Below, one piece after another: positions 1 through 13,184 of a stretch of DNA of 64,000 nucleotides. The first letter of the stretch is position 1. Every line of letters starts with the position of its first letter. Made by a program: the position numbers and the translations under genes. Source of the DNA: Lates calcarifer (Eukaryota; Chordata; Actinopteri; Centropomidae). The DNA lies in contig NC_066855.1 in the NCBI RefSeq assembly GCF_001640805.2, positions 4,218,037 through 4,282,036 on the forward strand. The letters run 5' to 3'. The notes under the pieces were generated by a model. The model saw nothing but the letters and a program-made list of their open reading frames with translations, was not told where the DNA came from and did no database searches.

Positions 1-1342
1 CTCTCTAATGTGCGTGCGAGTGCATTCGTGTGTGTTTTCTGGCAACTTCTTGTCCCTTTTTCCCACCGTGCAAAACACTATGAAGAAGGTCTAATGCCGC
101 CTGGCTGCATGTGTGTCTATGAGGTTTATCTCCCCACCATCCATTTTGGGTGAGAGCAGATTAGTCAGAATCCACCAGCTGCTGTGGAATTGGTTGAAAT
201 TGTGCCACAAAGCGCTGTAATACAGTTACGTAAATCTGACCAGTCAAAGGTAGGGTTTAACTTGCATAAGGAGCAGGGCACTTGACCCAGAGACACAGCG
301 ATTAAAAGGGTCTCCATCAGGCCTTTGTGCTGTTAACTAGCTTGTGTCTAGTGATGCAGAACTGCTCCTTTCTTCCACAAAATAATAGCTGATAGTGCAC
401 ATTGCTCTCTGTTCTCTGTTAGTTTGCTAGTATCAGTTTGACAAGTCGTAGGTGGTGGCTGCATGATGTGTTATGTGGAAACACATAATGTTGCAGACAC
501 ACAAATACCACATGGGAGGAGTGATACAGAGAATCTTTGAACTCACTGTTCATCCCTGGGTTACATAAGTAACTCTTTAAGATGCTCGAGAAGACATCAG
601 AGGGAGGGCTGTGACTCCGGGTTTTTACGTTTGACAGTCGGCTCCTCGGGATGAAACTGGAGGAAACTGTAGTTCTTTCCTTGAGGAAATGACTTTGTGA
701 ATTTTACTACTCTGCCCAGTCAGTGTGATGACGCCTGTTTTGTCACGAAAACATTCAGGTATTTGTTTGGAGATTACAATGCCAAAAATATGCTCCTCTT
801 GTTTTATATGGAAAAGCTGCATCTTTTAAATTGATGCTTTTTCATTTCATATCCTTGTGTTCAAATGTCCCGGCATATAAACTGACTGAATTCTACACAG
901 ACATCCAATCAGACCCCTAAAGACATTAGATCCAAGCCTGAGCTGCCCTAGTTTGTGCAACATTTGGGGGAGAAAGTCTGTCTTGTCTATTTTTGCCTCT
1001 AAAACTCATTCTGTATGTGGAGCGACAGCTATGGGAGAGGTGCTTACTTGGCTCTGATTCGGGCTCACTAGTATTCAGATTAATGTAGAATTCCACGGCT
1101 CTTCAGAGCTAAACTACATGATCGTCGCACACTAATACATGGTTGGCACCAGTAAGCAGTTTCTGTGAAAATGAGGCGCAAGCACAGAAAAGATGCCCTT
1201 CCTCTTTCGCTGCACGGCTCATTCCCTGACTGCTTTTATTTGTTCTGCCTCCGAGGCTTAATAATGTAGCTGACCGTGTTCTTCGTTTGTTCTCTTCCAG
1301 TGACTTGTAGGTGCCTCGGCTGTGCGATGTAAAAGTGAAGAA
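1..1342 (+). other. tex2: tex2 upstream intron and 5' UTR
   Basis: I see no coding sequence here. A good splice acceptor (pyrimidine tract then 'ttctcttccag') ends at 1300, so 1301-1342 is probably the 5' UTR part of the first coding exon of tex2. The rest would then be the 3' end of an upstream intron, with the noncoding first exon and promoter outside the window. Short open frames in this stretch resemble nothing I recognise and lie antisense or out of frame. Confidence 0.6.
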
Positions 1343-4300
1343 ATGGCAGAGAGTGGAAGAAATGGGGAAAGAAGAAGCGAGGATAAAGAAGGAGGTGGTG
1401 GCACCCACAAACTCTCCCCTGTTGGTACCCCCTCCTTCGGGACCAAAAGACATCTCCCCCGAGGGATTGTGATCCAGCTGACTGGGACAGAGGGAGAGTG
1501 GGACAGCCTAGATGACAGTGAACTCATCTTCTCCCTTGATCACGATGAGGACTACCCGTCTATATCTCTCTCTAAGGAGAGGCAGCTTTCTGTTGAGGAT
1601 GACAGAGGGTTACAGTCTCAAGCTTTCCACGTCCCCCTCTCACCCTCCTCACCTGGCTCTCTAGGGAACTGCTCCGCCACTGGCCCCAGTTTCCTCTCCC
1701 CGGGCCCATCCTCACCTACCCACCGACCCCTCGCAAGCCTGGTCAAGTCTCTGTCCACTGAGCTGGAGCTGAAAGAAGGCTCCACCCTTAGACCCAAGCC
1801 CCTCCTCAGCCTCGTGAAGTCGATCTCCACGGAGATCTCCCGCTCGGAGCCCGAGGTGTCTCAGTCCAAATCGGACTCTCGCCTCAACCTCCACCTGTGG
1901 AAGCAGCTGACCCAACCAAAAAACCGCAGCAACGGGGACTCTCGTACTGCGCCCCCTTCACCGAGCTCCCTCTCCCCCAGCGCAGAGGGTCTGAAAGGCG
2001 GCTTCTTCAAAATGGAGCTGGAGGACACCAAGAGGAAGCTCTCAGAGGCCGTGCACGAACCCCTGAGCAGCATGTTCAGTAAGATCATGAGAGAAGAGAG
2101 CGCAGGCAGCCCCAAACACCAGTGTAGGATGCAGGGGGCTCACCAGGCCAGCTCCAGAGGTCTGGGCCGTGAAGGCAGCACGGACACTGTTCTCTCAGAT
2201 TCTCCTGTGAGGAATACTAGAAAAACAGATGCTGATGTTTTGCCTTCTGTTTTTGACTGGCCTTCTGTGAGACACCTTGGGAGAATTCACCGCAGCCCCT
2301 GTCCTGTGCATCACAGCAGACAACATAAGAGAGAGGAGGAGCTGGAAATTTGCACTGATGGTGATATGATGCAAGTATTAGCCATCGAGACACGCAGGCA
2401 GGCGAGGAGACCGCCTGCTGGTTCTCAGGTCCCCGCACCAGCCTTGGTTCAGACCTCACCTCATCCTCTGCCCCGCATGAGTTTGTTCTGTGTGGCAGTG
2501 CTGTCTTACGGCTACTTCATCCTACCTCTCAGTCCATACTTCTCTGGCCTGGCTCTGGGATTAGCGCTGGGCTTCTTGCTAGGACTGTTGCTCATTAGGA
2601 TGGGCTCCTCCAGGTCTCACTGCCCAGCTCCTCCCCACAGACCAGCACAGACCCTGCTGGGAGAGGTGATTCTGACAGGTGGCAATGTCAACACTGAGCC
2701 TGACATCCTCAAGGTAAAGTGGGTGAATCATTAAGGAGGAAACTGTCACATTGGTGGCACCTTATTTTCAGCCATCTCAGCCTCACTCCAATACTCACAC
2801 ATTTCTCAACATGTTTTCCATAAATAGCATGCGAGAAAAAAACACTTATAGTCGTCATAAAGAATCATCACACTTTGAATTTCACTTATTTGTTCCTCCC
2901 AACGTCTCTTAAAGGAATAGTTCATCAATTAGGGAAACAAATCTGACAATTACTTGTCAGGCAACTGTCAGTTGAAAACACTTTATCATCCAGTTTTGCG
3001 CCAATTCAATCAATTCAATGCTCCAATCCAGCTACTTAATAAAAGTAACTGATACCTGAATGCACTTTAAAAAGGGTGTTTAAAAGCTACACCAATTACA
3101 GTAACAAGAGTCCTTGTAATTAGTTTTCACCCCTGCTAATTTGTTCTAAAACAGTGTCAAGTCTGCGAGTCACTTCAGCAACTCTGCTGACTCCTTCCCT
3201 CACAGATTAAAGGTTTCTGAAAGCAGCATGCAACTGTGCACTGTGCCCAGAATGCAATTAAAAACTTCAATGCTAAAAACTGCTGGAGCTGCAGTGGTAA
3301 TTACTGTTCTCCTCCTGGTTGAGCTTGACACTGGGCAACCGGCGAGGACAGCTACCACCCAGACACTGTCAGTTCCAGAGGCAATTAGTGGGGGATACAG
3401 GCAGGAGGAAGCTGCAATTTGTCAGGCCACGAGGCAGATGGGGGGGTGAAGAGTGGTGGTGACAGTTGGAAATGATTGGGGGGGTTACTGTCTAAGCATT
3501 GAACTAATTCCCCTGTTTGGTCGTTAGCAGTTTGGTTTCAGTCTGCGGGCTGTTAAGATGTGAAAGTCAGAGCTGCAAAGTTTGTGAGGTGCTTTCAGAG
3601 GTCGTCTGATAATCAGATGACAGAATAAGAACAGTCTGAGATGAAGGCAGGGGCTGACACCACTATTAATGAAGTGCTAATAGAATTTCAGTGCTGAATA
3701 TATTTTATATGTGTGTGTGTGTGTGAGAGAGAGAGAGACATTTTTATCAGTCAATGGGAGCATTAAGACGGAGTTCAAGCTCTTTACTTTTTCACTTCTT
3801 TTCACAGGTTTTTAAAGGCAATAAAGTTACACTAATAGTGCGTTATGTCTATCAGAATTATGGAGTTATTCTAAATATTTGAATTTTTGTGTCACCTTGA
3901 CTTAATGTTTGGACATTAAAGAAATAGTGTGATTTTTTACAAATTTAATCTTAGTGAGTAAAAATATAAAAATGAATGTGAATATTTCTCAAAATGGCAA
4001 ACAGTAATTTCTTAGCCATTACAGTTGAGGCTCACAGATCAATTTGTTCTAACAGAATTGTCTGACCTAACCCAACCCTGTGTCTAATATCATGTTAACG
4101 TCATATTTGTGTTACCATGATTATCAGTTTCCTACTTGTAGCGTTCACAACAGGCCGTAACTCCACTGGTAAACTCAGACTTTTCTGAAAGCTTCAGATA
4201 AATCTGACTCATCATTGTGGATGACTGTCCACTTGAAAAATCAATTATCTTGAAATCTACAGAGGTGAATTTACCACCTTTTGTTCTGTGCTTCTTTTTT

Positions 4301-7300
4301 AGGCTGATTACAAACACCACAGTGTGATTCTCAGGACTGGAAGTGTTTATTTCTCACTTGAAACTGTGTGTAGTGTTGATTTAAATCAGCACTTTCCTTC
4401 TGTCTTTCCAGGGCTGGATGAATGAGGTGCATGATTACGACCCAGAAACCTACCATCCAGCTCTGACTCACTCTGTGTTTGCCACCCTGGAGGGCTCCTG
4501 TCTCCGCCTGGACTCCCCACGTACCAACATCAGCCGCAGGGCCACGTACGACGAGAGAGTCCCTGAGCCCACCTTTGTCAAGTCACGCTGTTTTCATCTT
4601 GCAAAGAGCAAAGTATGAAGGGAAAATCTGTACTGTATCTGAGCCTGTTTTATGATACATTTTGGTATTCTGGTGATGTTCTTATTTATGCAGTCAGTGC
4701 AGAGCTGCAGATAAAGTGCACTGCCTATAATTACATGTAATGCCTGAAAGAAAATAAACAAAGATGGAGAAAAGCTTACTTGAAATAAAGATTAACTGGA
4801 AAGAAACGTTTAAATCAACTTCTAATATTGGTCAAACTCTTCAGCATTAATGAATAATTCATAAATGGGACATCTGACTTTATTGTCCGTTTAACAGTTG
4901 TCTTTTGCTTTGCCACTGTTCCCCAAAGGTATTCCTGCTGCCATCTGTGCTGGCTCGGAAGAGGGTGTGGAACCCAAAGTATCCCATCTGCGTCCAGCTG
5001 GCCAGGGGAGTGAACTCCCTGGAGGATGAGGGAGGAAGGTCGGAGGAGAGTCGGGGAGAGGAGCCAGGAGCTGAACCGACGAGTCAGAAACAAAGTTCCT
5101 CCAAACCCGCCCATGATCTGCCCACCACTCTTTACCTCTTCGGCCGCACGGGACGAGAGAAAGAAGAGTGGTTTCGTCATTTCATGTTTGCGTCCACGGA
5201 CTCAGAGAGGGACAGACAGAGACCTGGCAGATGTGTGTCCAGATCGGGTATGAGAAACGTTAATAATGCATTAGAGAAGAGAAGGCTTCTAGATAAGGCA
5301 TCTATTCAAATGCTATACATGTGTGGATTATGGATTACATGCTCCAATTCTTTGCATTTCAAAGCCAATCCCTTTCAAGGGAACACAGATCTCACATTTG
5401 TTTGGTGACCTGACAGGGCAGTGGCATCCTGAAAAAAATCTAGCTGAGATTGTTTTGAAGAAAACTACTGAGTGGGAAGAGAGTGAATATATATATATTA
5501 CTCATTTGCTTTTTATTTCCTAATACAAATCTGGCATCAAATCATTTGATCTGTCATACTTCCTTTCTTGTTAATGCATTAGTTAGGAGCACGCTGCTCT
5601 GTTCTCGTGGGCTCATGGGAGTCAATAGTCAATAGGGAAATATACTTTTTGCTGAGAATGAGATGAGAAGATTAATAGTCTCATGTTTATACCTCAAGTT
5701 TTAAACTGAATCCTGCAGCTGAGTAGCTTTGCAGACTGGAAATCAAGGGGAAACAGCAAGCCTGGCACTGTCTAAAGGTACAAAATAAATGGTCAAAATA
5801 GCAAGAAGGTGAAAGTGGAGAAATATAATTTACCATCGCAAGTTGCATCTTCCTGCTCTCTAAAATCATGGCAGTTACTTTTTCTGTTTCAACCAAAAGG
5901 CACTAATTTCCAAAGAACTGACAGTAAAGAGAAAACAAAAATAAATTCTGCCATGAACATTATCTAAACCAACCAGGTAAATGTCTTCCAGGTGACCCAG
6001 CAGCGGCACAGAGTGTTTCTGCCCCGAGTAATATCCCAAGCAGCAGAGGCTCCAGCAGACTGGGCAGCAGTGATGATGATGCCCCCTGTGCCCCTCCAGT
6101 CTCCTGCATCCCTGCAGCTAATGTCAGTCAGACCTCCAGCAGCACCAGGGGCGTTTCACTGCTCGACTACCCCAGCTACATGGCTCGTCTCCTGGCCGCA
6201 GAGGAGATGACGCCCCTCTCCAGCCCTGGAGCCAGCAGCACAGAGACAAGCCCCACCATTAAAGGAAACGTAAGTGATGCTACTAGTCTATATAGTGTAG
6301 AGCATGCAGAGAACAACATAATCCTTGATCAGTGAGTCAAAAATAACTCTAGTCATGTATGACATGTAATAAAAGCACCCAACTTTTCTGTTCTCCTTTT
6401 TATATCGTCCTAAACATACAGCTCCCTCTCCTGTCCTTGCTTAGCCCTGACTCAGGTGTCTTTTTCTGCAGTGTATCTGTGATCTGGCAGAGTACCCTGG
6501 GAAAAGCCAGACCGCGTGGGCTAACGCTCTAATTGGTCGTATCTTCTGGGACTTCCTGCGAGAGAGGCACTGGGCCGACGCCGTCTCCCACAAGATCCAG
6601 AAGAAGCTCAGCAATATCAGAGTGCGAGCAGTTTTGTTGAAAGTTACTGTGGTACTTTAAAGACATGGAAAAGGTGAATTCTAAATATTCAGAATTTGAT
6701 GTCGTTTTAAACTCGTGGTGTTTTCCTTGCAGCTGCCTTACTTTATGAATGAGCTGACTCTGACTGAGCTGGATATGGGCTGCTCTATGCCACATATCAC
6801 CTCTACCTCCAGACCAGAGGTTAACCACCGAGGTGAGTGTAGCACACACACACACACACACACACACACAGCGTGAGAGATGAGTGAGAGGATGACCTGT
6901 TGCTCATGTGATTACAGCTGAGTACTGCAGAGCATCAGATCAGACGTTGTTATCCTGTTGTAATCTCACAGAGCAGAGGAGCCATTACGCCGCGGCCTTC
7001 AACATTTAGAGCATATTGGCTTATGCGTACGAGCGTGTATGTGTTTTAAAATCAGGCAGTCTGGCAGTCAAACACTCGTAATTACAGGAGGGAGTTTTAA
7101 AGTGTGTCAGCCTCTGTTGGTCCCGCCCGCTTCCCTGTTACACAACCGCCCGTTGTCAACAAATTATCCTGTTTTCAGCTTTTCTCTGTTTCTCTCGCTC
7201 AGTCCACATTTGTCAGGCTCTGAGGGGAAATTATAATCTGTCGCAGTTTATTATTAATTTAATTTCAAGGCTTGATAATCACAGTAAAAGCTGTTTCATC

Positions 7301-10057
7301 TGCCTACTGAGCAGTGTGCGTCCAGATTAGGCTGTGTGCACGAGCTTTGACTTCATTTTGGTGGTGGTGGGGGGGTGTGGCGTTAGGTTGACCTCTGTGT
7401 GCTGCCCCCCTTCAGGCCTGTGGGTGGAGTTGCAGCTGGTGTATCGCTGGTGCCCTGCAGATGACCCTGCAGACCAAGTTCAACCTGTCCAAGCTGGGAA
7501 AGGAGGGCGGCCAGGACACAGACTGTACGACTGAGACTGGGAGCCCACGGTTAGTACTACACACTGTGTGCACAGTGAGGGATTGTGGGTAAAGTTTTCT
7601 TTCACAATATACTTGCAACATTGACTTCAATACACCCAGATATATTAAAGGGGTGATTTAATATTGCACCTCCTGTAGGATTTTATGAAAGCAAGAGACA
7701 GATTTTTATTTTTAGAAATAGTGAAAATCAAAGCCACAAAGTAGTCCTACAATCCCCATAATGCAAATCATTAGCATCTTTAAATAGCTTGTGATTTCTC
7801 TTTAGTAAGAAACTCCCTGAGACATTATACAGATGTTTTCAAAGGTTGAGTATCAACCCTCACTGACCTGTGCCTGAGTTTTTGTTGCCTATTAGTTATA
7901 TTTCATCACATAGCCTAGTGCAGGTAGTGTGTGTGAGATCAGATATAACAGTAAACTGCAGTAAACCCATTCCTATCATAGCACACACTGACAACAGATC
8001 CCCCTGATTTGTCTAGTCTCTGATCTGCGGAGCCTCACATTGCATTGATAAGTGTGGAGCTGCCTGTCATAGAGTCACAGTGATAGGGATTAAAGTCCAG
8101 GCAAAGCTTTACTGTCTACGGTGCATCTGAAGCTTTACACTGAGATAGAAAACTTGTTTTTGTGTTTGTCAATCTTTCACTCGAGCTTCCATCTTCACCT
8201 TTATTTCTTCCTCCATCTGTTCATTCCTCACTTGTCTGACTGCGTATCCTCCCAGCTGCAGGCCTGTCCTCAGCGTGTTGGCGGACAGTGATGAGGAGTC
8301 CTCCAGCGCTGGCTCGTCTGATGAGGAAGAGCTGCTTCTCTCCGAGCCTCAGGGTCCGGTGGGGGAGAAGGGATCAACACCGGTAACTGAAGGGTAAATA
8401 CTGACAAACTATCAAACAAAAATACTGTACCATGTGACTTTTTTCATTCAGCACCAAAAGAAAATGTTATTCGTACGTCACATTGATTAAAGAATACTAC
8501 AAATGTGTTAACTGCTACTTTTGAGTGATAAGTAAGTTAAAACACATTTACATAAACAAAGGAAAGAGCATCAGTAAGTGTTACTTCTACACGTCTGTGT
8601 TGTGAATACTCACTTTTTTAAAGCAGAAAATAAACTGAGCTGTCATCACACTCCAGATGGCTGTTGCTTACATTTACATTTCATCCTCTCATCCCTCCTC
8701 AAATTTTGACTTTCACATCTGAATACTAAATCTACTCACAAATGCAGGCTCATGCAAACACTCTCCTCTCCTCCTCTAATCTTCTCTTACAGGACGGGGG
8801 GAGGCAGGACTGGAAGGAAGATTTTGAGATTTGTGGACAAAATCGCTAAATCCAAGTATTTCCAGAAGGCGACGGAGAACGAGTTCATTAAGAAGAAGTT
8901 TGAGGAGATGTCCAACACCCCCCTGCTGCTCACTGTGGAGGTTCAGGAGCTGTCAGGGACTCTGGTCGTCAACATCCCACCACCTCCTACTGACAGGATA
9001 TGGTACGAACAAAACACAGGGGCTTAAGTACAAAAAGCAGGAGCACTGCATAGCATGAAAAATGTTACGTAGTGGCAGAGCCAGGCCTTCAGTGTGGAGC
9101 TGAATAATATGTTTCTGCAATACAAATGCACAGTGGCATCAATTACTTTATAACTGATCCAAAAACTATTACATTAAAAGACATTAAATTGACATTAAAG
9201 ACTATAAAGGATTGAGGATTTACAGTCAGTGCTTAAACAAAGCCAAAGAAATTAAGTAATAAAACTAAATTAAATCAATACAGACACTGAAGTGCCTGAC
9301 ACAAATTATATTAAACTGTAATCTGACTTTTACCAAGAAAATAAATATGGTGTATTTCAAATGAACTAAGTAGGACAAAAAATAAACATAAATATTCAAG
9401 ATTTGTTGCTACTGTAGTGGGTCAGGATATAATCTAAAGTACCAACACTGCACTGAAACTATTTTTATTCAAACACATTTATGCTGTTTAGCAGCAGCAT
9501 TCAGTGACTCACTTCTCACACGTCATCTGCCATCATTTCATCTGCCAGAAGAACATTTATTTATTCTACCGATCAATATTCGTTTCAAACGTTGAGACAA
9601 CATGAGATTGAAAATGTGGCTGATTACTCACAACACAGATGGGATACATTTGATTAGAAAAATGTGATGATCTCCTCTGTAGGTACAGTTTCTGTGTGCC
9701 ACCCAAGCTGGATCTACGCGTCCATCCCAAACTGGGGGAGAGGGAGGTGACTTTCTGCCACGTGACCGAGTGGATTGAGAGGAAACTGCAGGACGAGTTC
9801 CAGGTAAAACTGCACCTACAGTGTTTCCTCCTTCATCTCAGTGACACAAGAAGTCTCACAGTTATGTTTCTCTTCCGCTCCAGAAAGTTTTTGTGCTGCC
9901 AAACATGGATGACATCTACTTACCCCTGATGCACTCAGGGGTGGATCACCCTCAAGCCTCCCAGCACCTGTCCCCTCAGTCCCAACGCTCCCAAAGCTCC
10001 TCCACAGAGTCTATAGAGAGGATCCCACCTGAGGTCTCCACGGCAGAGTCTGACTAG
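1343..10057 (+). CDS. tex2: testis-expressed protein 2, SMP-domain ER lipid-transfer protein
   Basis: Coding exons: 1343-2713, 4412-4612, 4929-5247, 5992-6269, 6472-6621, 6733-6832, 7416-7549, 8262-8393 (or from 8256), 8793-9002, 9683-9803, 9884-10057. They predict about 1062 residues once one surplus base is discounted. The first exon holds a long Ser/Pro-rich region with repeated SLVKS-S-STE motifs. A hydrophobic hairpin follows at about residues 379-423 and probably anchors the protein in the ER. Exons 2-3 read as a PH-like region (ARKRVWNPKYPICVQL, then EEWFRHF). Exons 5-10 give the SMP lipid-transfer domain (LPYFMNELTLTELDMG; RFVDKIAKSKYFQKATE; NIPPPPTDRIWYSF). TEX2 relates to yeast Nvj2 and acts at ER contact sites. 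The ATG at 1343 is used because the family starts close to it (MAESGRNGE). Exon 7 has an extra base near 7445 that breaks the frame, and exon 5 has a weak donor (GTGCGA). Confidence 0.95.
5630..5820 (+). repeat. dispersed percomorph-type repeat, copy 1 (tex2 intron 3)
   Basis: This is a degenerate copy of an interspersed element found repeatedly in the window. It shows the recognisable order: 'gggaaatatac', 'gatgagaagattaatagtctcatg', a gap, then 'agactggaaatcaaggggaaacagcaagcctggc' and 'tgtctaaaggtacaaaat'. The same order recurs at 21600, 44610 and, inverted, at 21850 and 23490. I recognise the family by recall as common in percomorph introns, but cannot name it. Confidence 0.6.
6843..6870. 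repeat. (CA)n microsatellite, tex2 intron 6
   Basis: A pure CA dinucleotide run of about 14 units, starting 10 bp after the exon 6 donor. Confidence 0.95.
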
Positions 10058-10469
10058 CTGAGGATCAAAGGAGAGCTGAGGCTGAAAGGTGGTTTTATAT
10101 TATATATTCACGGTAAGAAAAGGAGAAGCAGAATGAAACTCACCAAACAGAACATAAAGTTAGATTTGCCTCTATAGACTTACAGACCCTCGTGTTTATG
10201 TCTGAGCCAGGAGTTTCTAAAAGTCTGACACATTGCGCTGTAGGTGTAGCTGGAGTTCGTTTGCACCATCACAAGAAGATAATTTAACGATTTGGTAAAG
10301 TCTGAGTTACAGATGCTGTACATTTCATGATGACAGACAACTACAAGTGATACCTTTTGCAAATGTTTACATTTGAATGATCCCTGTGAGAGATTATATC
10401 TATATTTATTTGCTGCTTTGGTGTTTACAACTCAAGGTCACTTTGGATATAAGATGATGGACATTATTA

Positions 10470-10475
10470 AATAAA
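10470..10475 (+). terminator. tex2: tex2 poly(A) signal
   Basis: A canonical AATAAA lies about 410 bp after the tex2 stop codon. It is the first clean AATAAA on this strand downstream of the gene, so the 3' UTR would end near 10.49 kb. Confidence 0.6.
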
Positions 10476-13184
10476 AGCTTGAGAAAAACATGTCAGTGCT
10501 ATTCTCATGCACCCTCATGAGGCAGCACACAGAAGACATATAATACCATCAAAAGATAAACTGTTAAGTTAACTGTTAATCTTTTAAGATAGTTTCAACT
10601 CTCCAATGAAATGCAATATTGCTGCATCTTAGAGGACGTCATTAATATTTTACTTTGGTGTAGCTCTTATTAATCAGTTTCTTTCGTAAGGATATCAAGT
10701 AGGGAAAGCTCAAGATGATGCTTGTAATTTTAGATCGGAGGTAATGATGCCAACTTTAACATCAGTATCGATTGCATCGAAATCAGTCGAACCACAGATG
10801 AGATGGAGAGCAGGACTGCCCCCTACAGGCTGAGCTGAGCAGCTCCTGCAGCCCACAACACACAGCTCACTCCCATGCTTTTACTCAGGAAGTTATTCTT
10901 ATGGTTTGTTTTGGATACAAAGCTCTGGATCATTTGACCTAAATGATATGAATATCATTTGCAGTTGTTATGAAGTGACAGATCAAATGTCTGTTGTCTG
11001 TCATCTCATAGACAGAGTTTAGTTTGACAGGAGGGACGAGGTGAGGTGGTAAAATGTGCTTCTTCGTGCTTGAAAAAAACATGGTTCTTGGTTTTGAGCT
11101 CTGCTCTGATGCTTCAGAAAACATGACTCATTTACCTCAGGAGTTATCCAGATACAAATCTCTGAATTTCAAACGTAAGAACTGGGGATAAATTTAGCAA
11201 GTGCTTGAGCTGGCCTTGAAACTGAAAAGCTGCTGAGAGAGAATATTAAACAAGGTTTAGTCTCGCCAGGATTAGATTCAGAGTGGGATGAAACACAGGG
11301 GCAGAGTGATGAAAATGCAGGGAAGGGCAGATAATTGTGACAAATGCTCATTGATTTGAGAACAAACAAGTAAATCGATGATGCAAAAGTCAAGGTGGAG
11401 AAGGAAAGATTCAAATGAACTGTTCAGCAAAATGACGACAGAATACGGTGAAAAAAAAAACAGCCTGACGCATAAAGTGAAATCACGTGGGAGAGAAGTG
11501 TGACGGTGTGTAGGAGGATGCATGTGTGTGTGAGTGTACATGCCAGGGAGGGAATGTGTTCATGATCATACTGTTGAGTTATTTGCAGTATGGTTCATTA
11601 GAGAGGCCTTATCCATATTATTATAAATTATTTTGTCCAGTGTTCAATGTAGTGAACCCAGGTCAGATTTTGAAGTGGACACACAACCACTGTGCCTAAA
11701 AAGACCGATGGGTGCAGGTACATTCAGAAAAGTGTTTAATGTGATTAAACCTGTCATGACCTCTCCTATTAAAGAAAGACCCACAGATTTAAAGAGACTC
11801 TTTCGGGTCTTTTTGGGTCATCTGATTCACTTCCCTTCCTTCAAGCTGTAAAAACAAAGTCAAGTTCACCTGACATTAACTTGTTTTAAGTGACAGACAC
11901 CAGGCAGGATCTAAGGGTGAGCAGCAGAGGGCAGCACCGGTTCAGCCTTCAGCACTGCAGCACCCATCCTACCTGCATCTTCACAGCACAGATTCACATT
12001 TTTCTAAAGTCTAAATACAGTTATTTGCTGACATACATTTCTCAACAGAGAAAAAAAAAAGTTCTGTTTCTCGTTTCAACCTTCAAAGCTCTTAAACTGT
12101 CGATCACTTTTAATTGCTTTGACACAAGTTGCATTCAAAGATCACGTCTTTCAAATTCCACAAGTTGTTTTTCAGTCAAACTCAGCCACCTCCAAAACTG
12201 CATTTACTCTCCATGCTGCACGTTTGCATCCTGTCATAAAATGGTTAAATTTACATTCTAAACCTAATGTAAAATTATTGGAATTATTGTCCCAATCTGC
12301 TACCTGTATATCTAAAAAGAAAAAAGACTTGTACCAGGTGAAAAGAGGAGGCAGATGGGGCTGAATCCAGGATGTTTTGTATTTGTTTGGAACAATGTGG
12401 TGTTTCACTGGTCTCTTCCAGTCAAAGTCGTTTCCAGCCCATCCCAGAATAGTGTTCTCCCTCCACTTTATTTTCCTTTCCTTATCCTCATTTGTTCTTT
12501 CCCTCATCGAGTTGGAAAGTTTATGACCATCAGCCTTTATTTTCAGGTTACTTTTTCTTGTCCTCTAATCACACTTGTGGTTGGATCTACATTTTGGCGC
12601 ATTGTTAGGTACAGCCAATTTTTATTTATTTAATGATAAGTTCTAAACCTTAAGTAGCTGCTACAGCACCACAATCAGGAGCTTTCTCTTGATGCATGTA
12701 TTAGAGCACACATCACTTAGTAGATATAATATGCAGATGCAGTTTCAGGAAAGTGAAAGGAGGAAGACCAGGATTTTTAACTCCCAAGACAAACAGGCTT
12801 GTATAACAAAGCTGATGTTGCTGGTTTCCTGGAATTCATGATGTCCAGGAGTGCACCGCCCACATCAAAACGCTTATACCTTATACAACAAGTTGACATG
12901 TTACTCACCGAGATTACTGTAACAGGGATCTATCAAGCCTCATGAATGGAGAAGCAGGAATTAATAACCTTTAATGATAGGGCAACAGACGATGCAGTCG
13001 TAACAGCTCTACACACAGACCAGCAGAACACACGTGCTGGATGCTGTTTGTTCATTTTAGTTCAGAATCTAATACAATAATTCCCCTGAAACTGAGTGCT
13101 TAGACAGTTCATCAAAAGAGCCCAAAATAGAAAGACTGGAGTTCATATCTCCCCCCACTCCTTCTTTACCCTCATCGAGTTTGT

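Noticed and set aside
1109..1527. Two minus-strand frames overlapping the start of tex2
   Set aside because: They are shadows of the first tex2 coding exon, whose plus-strand reading is well supported.
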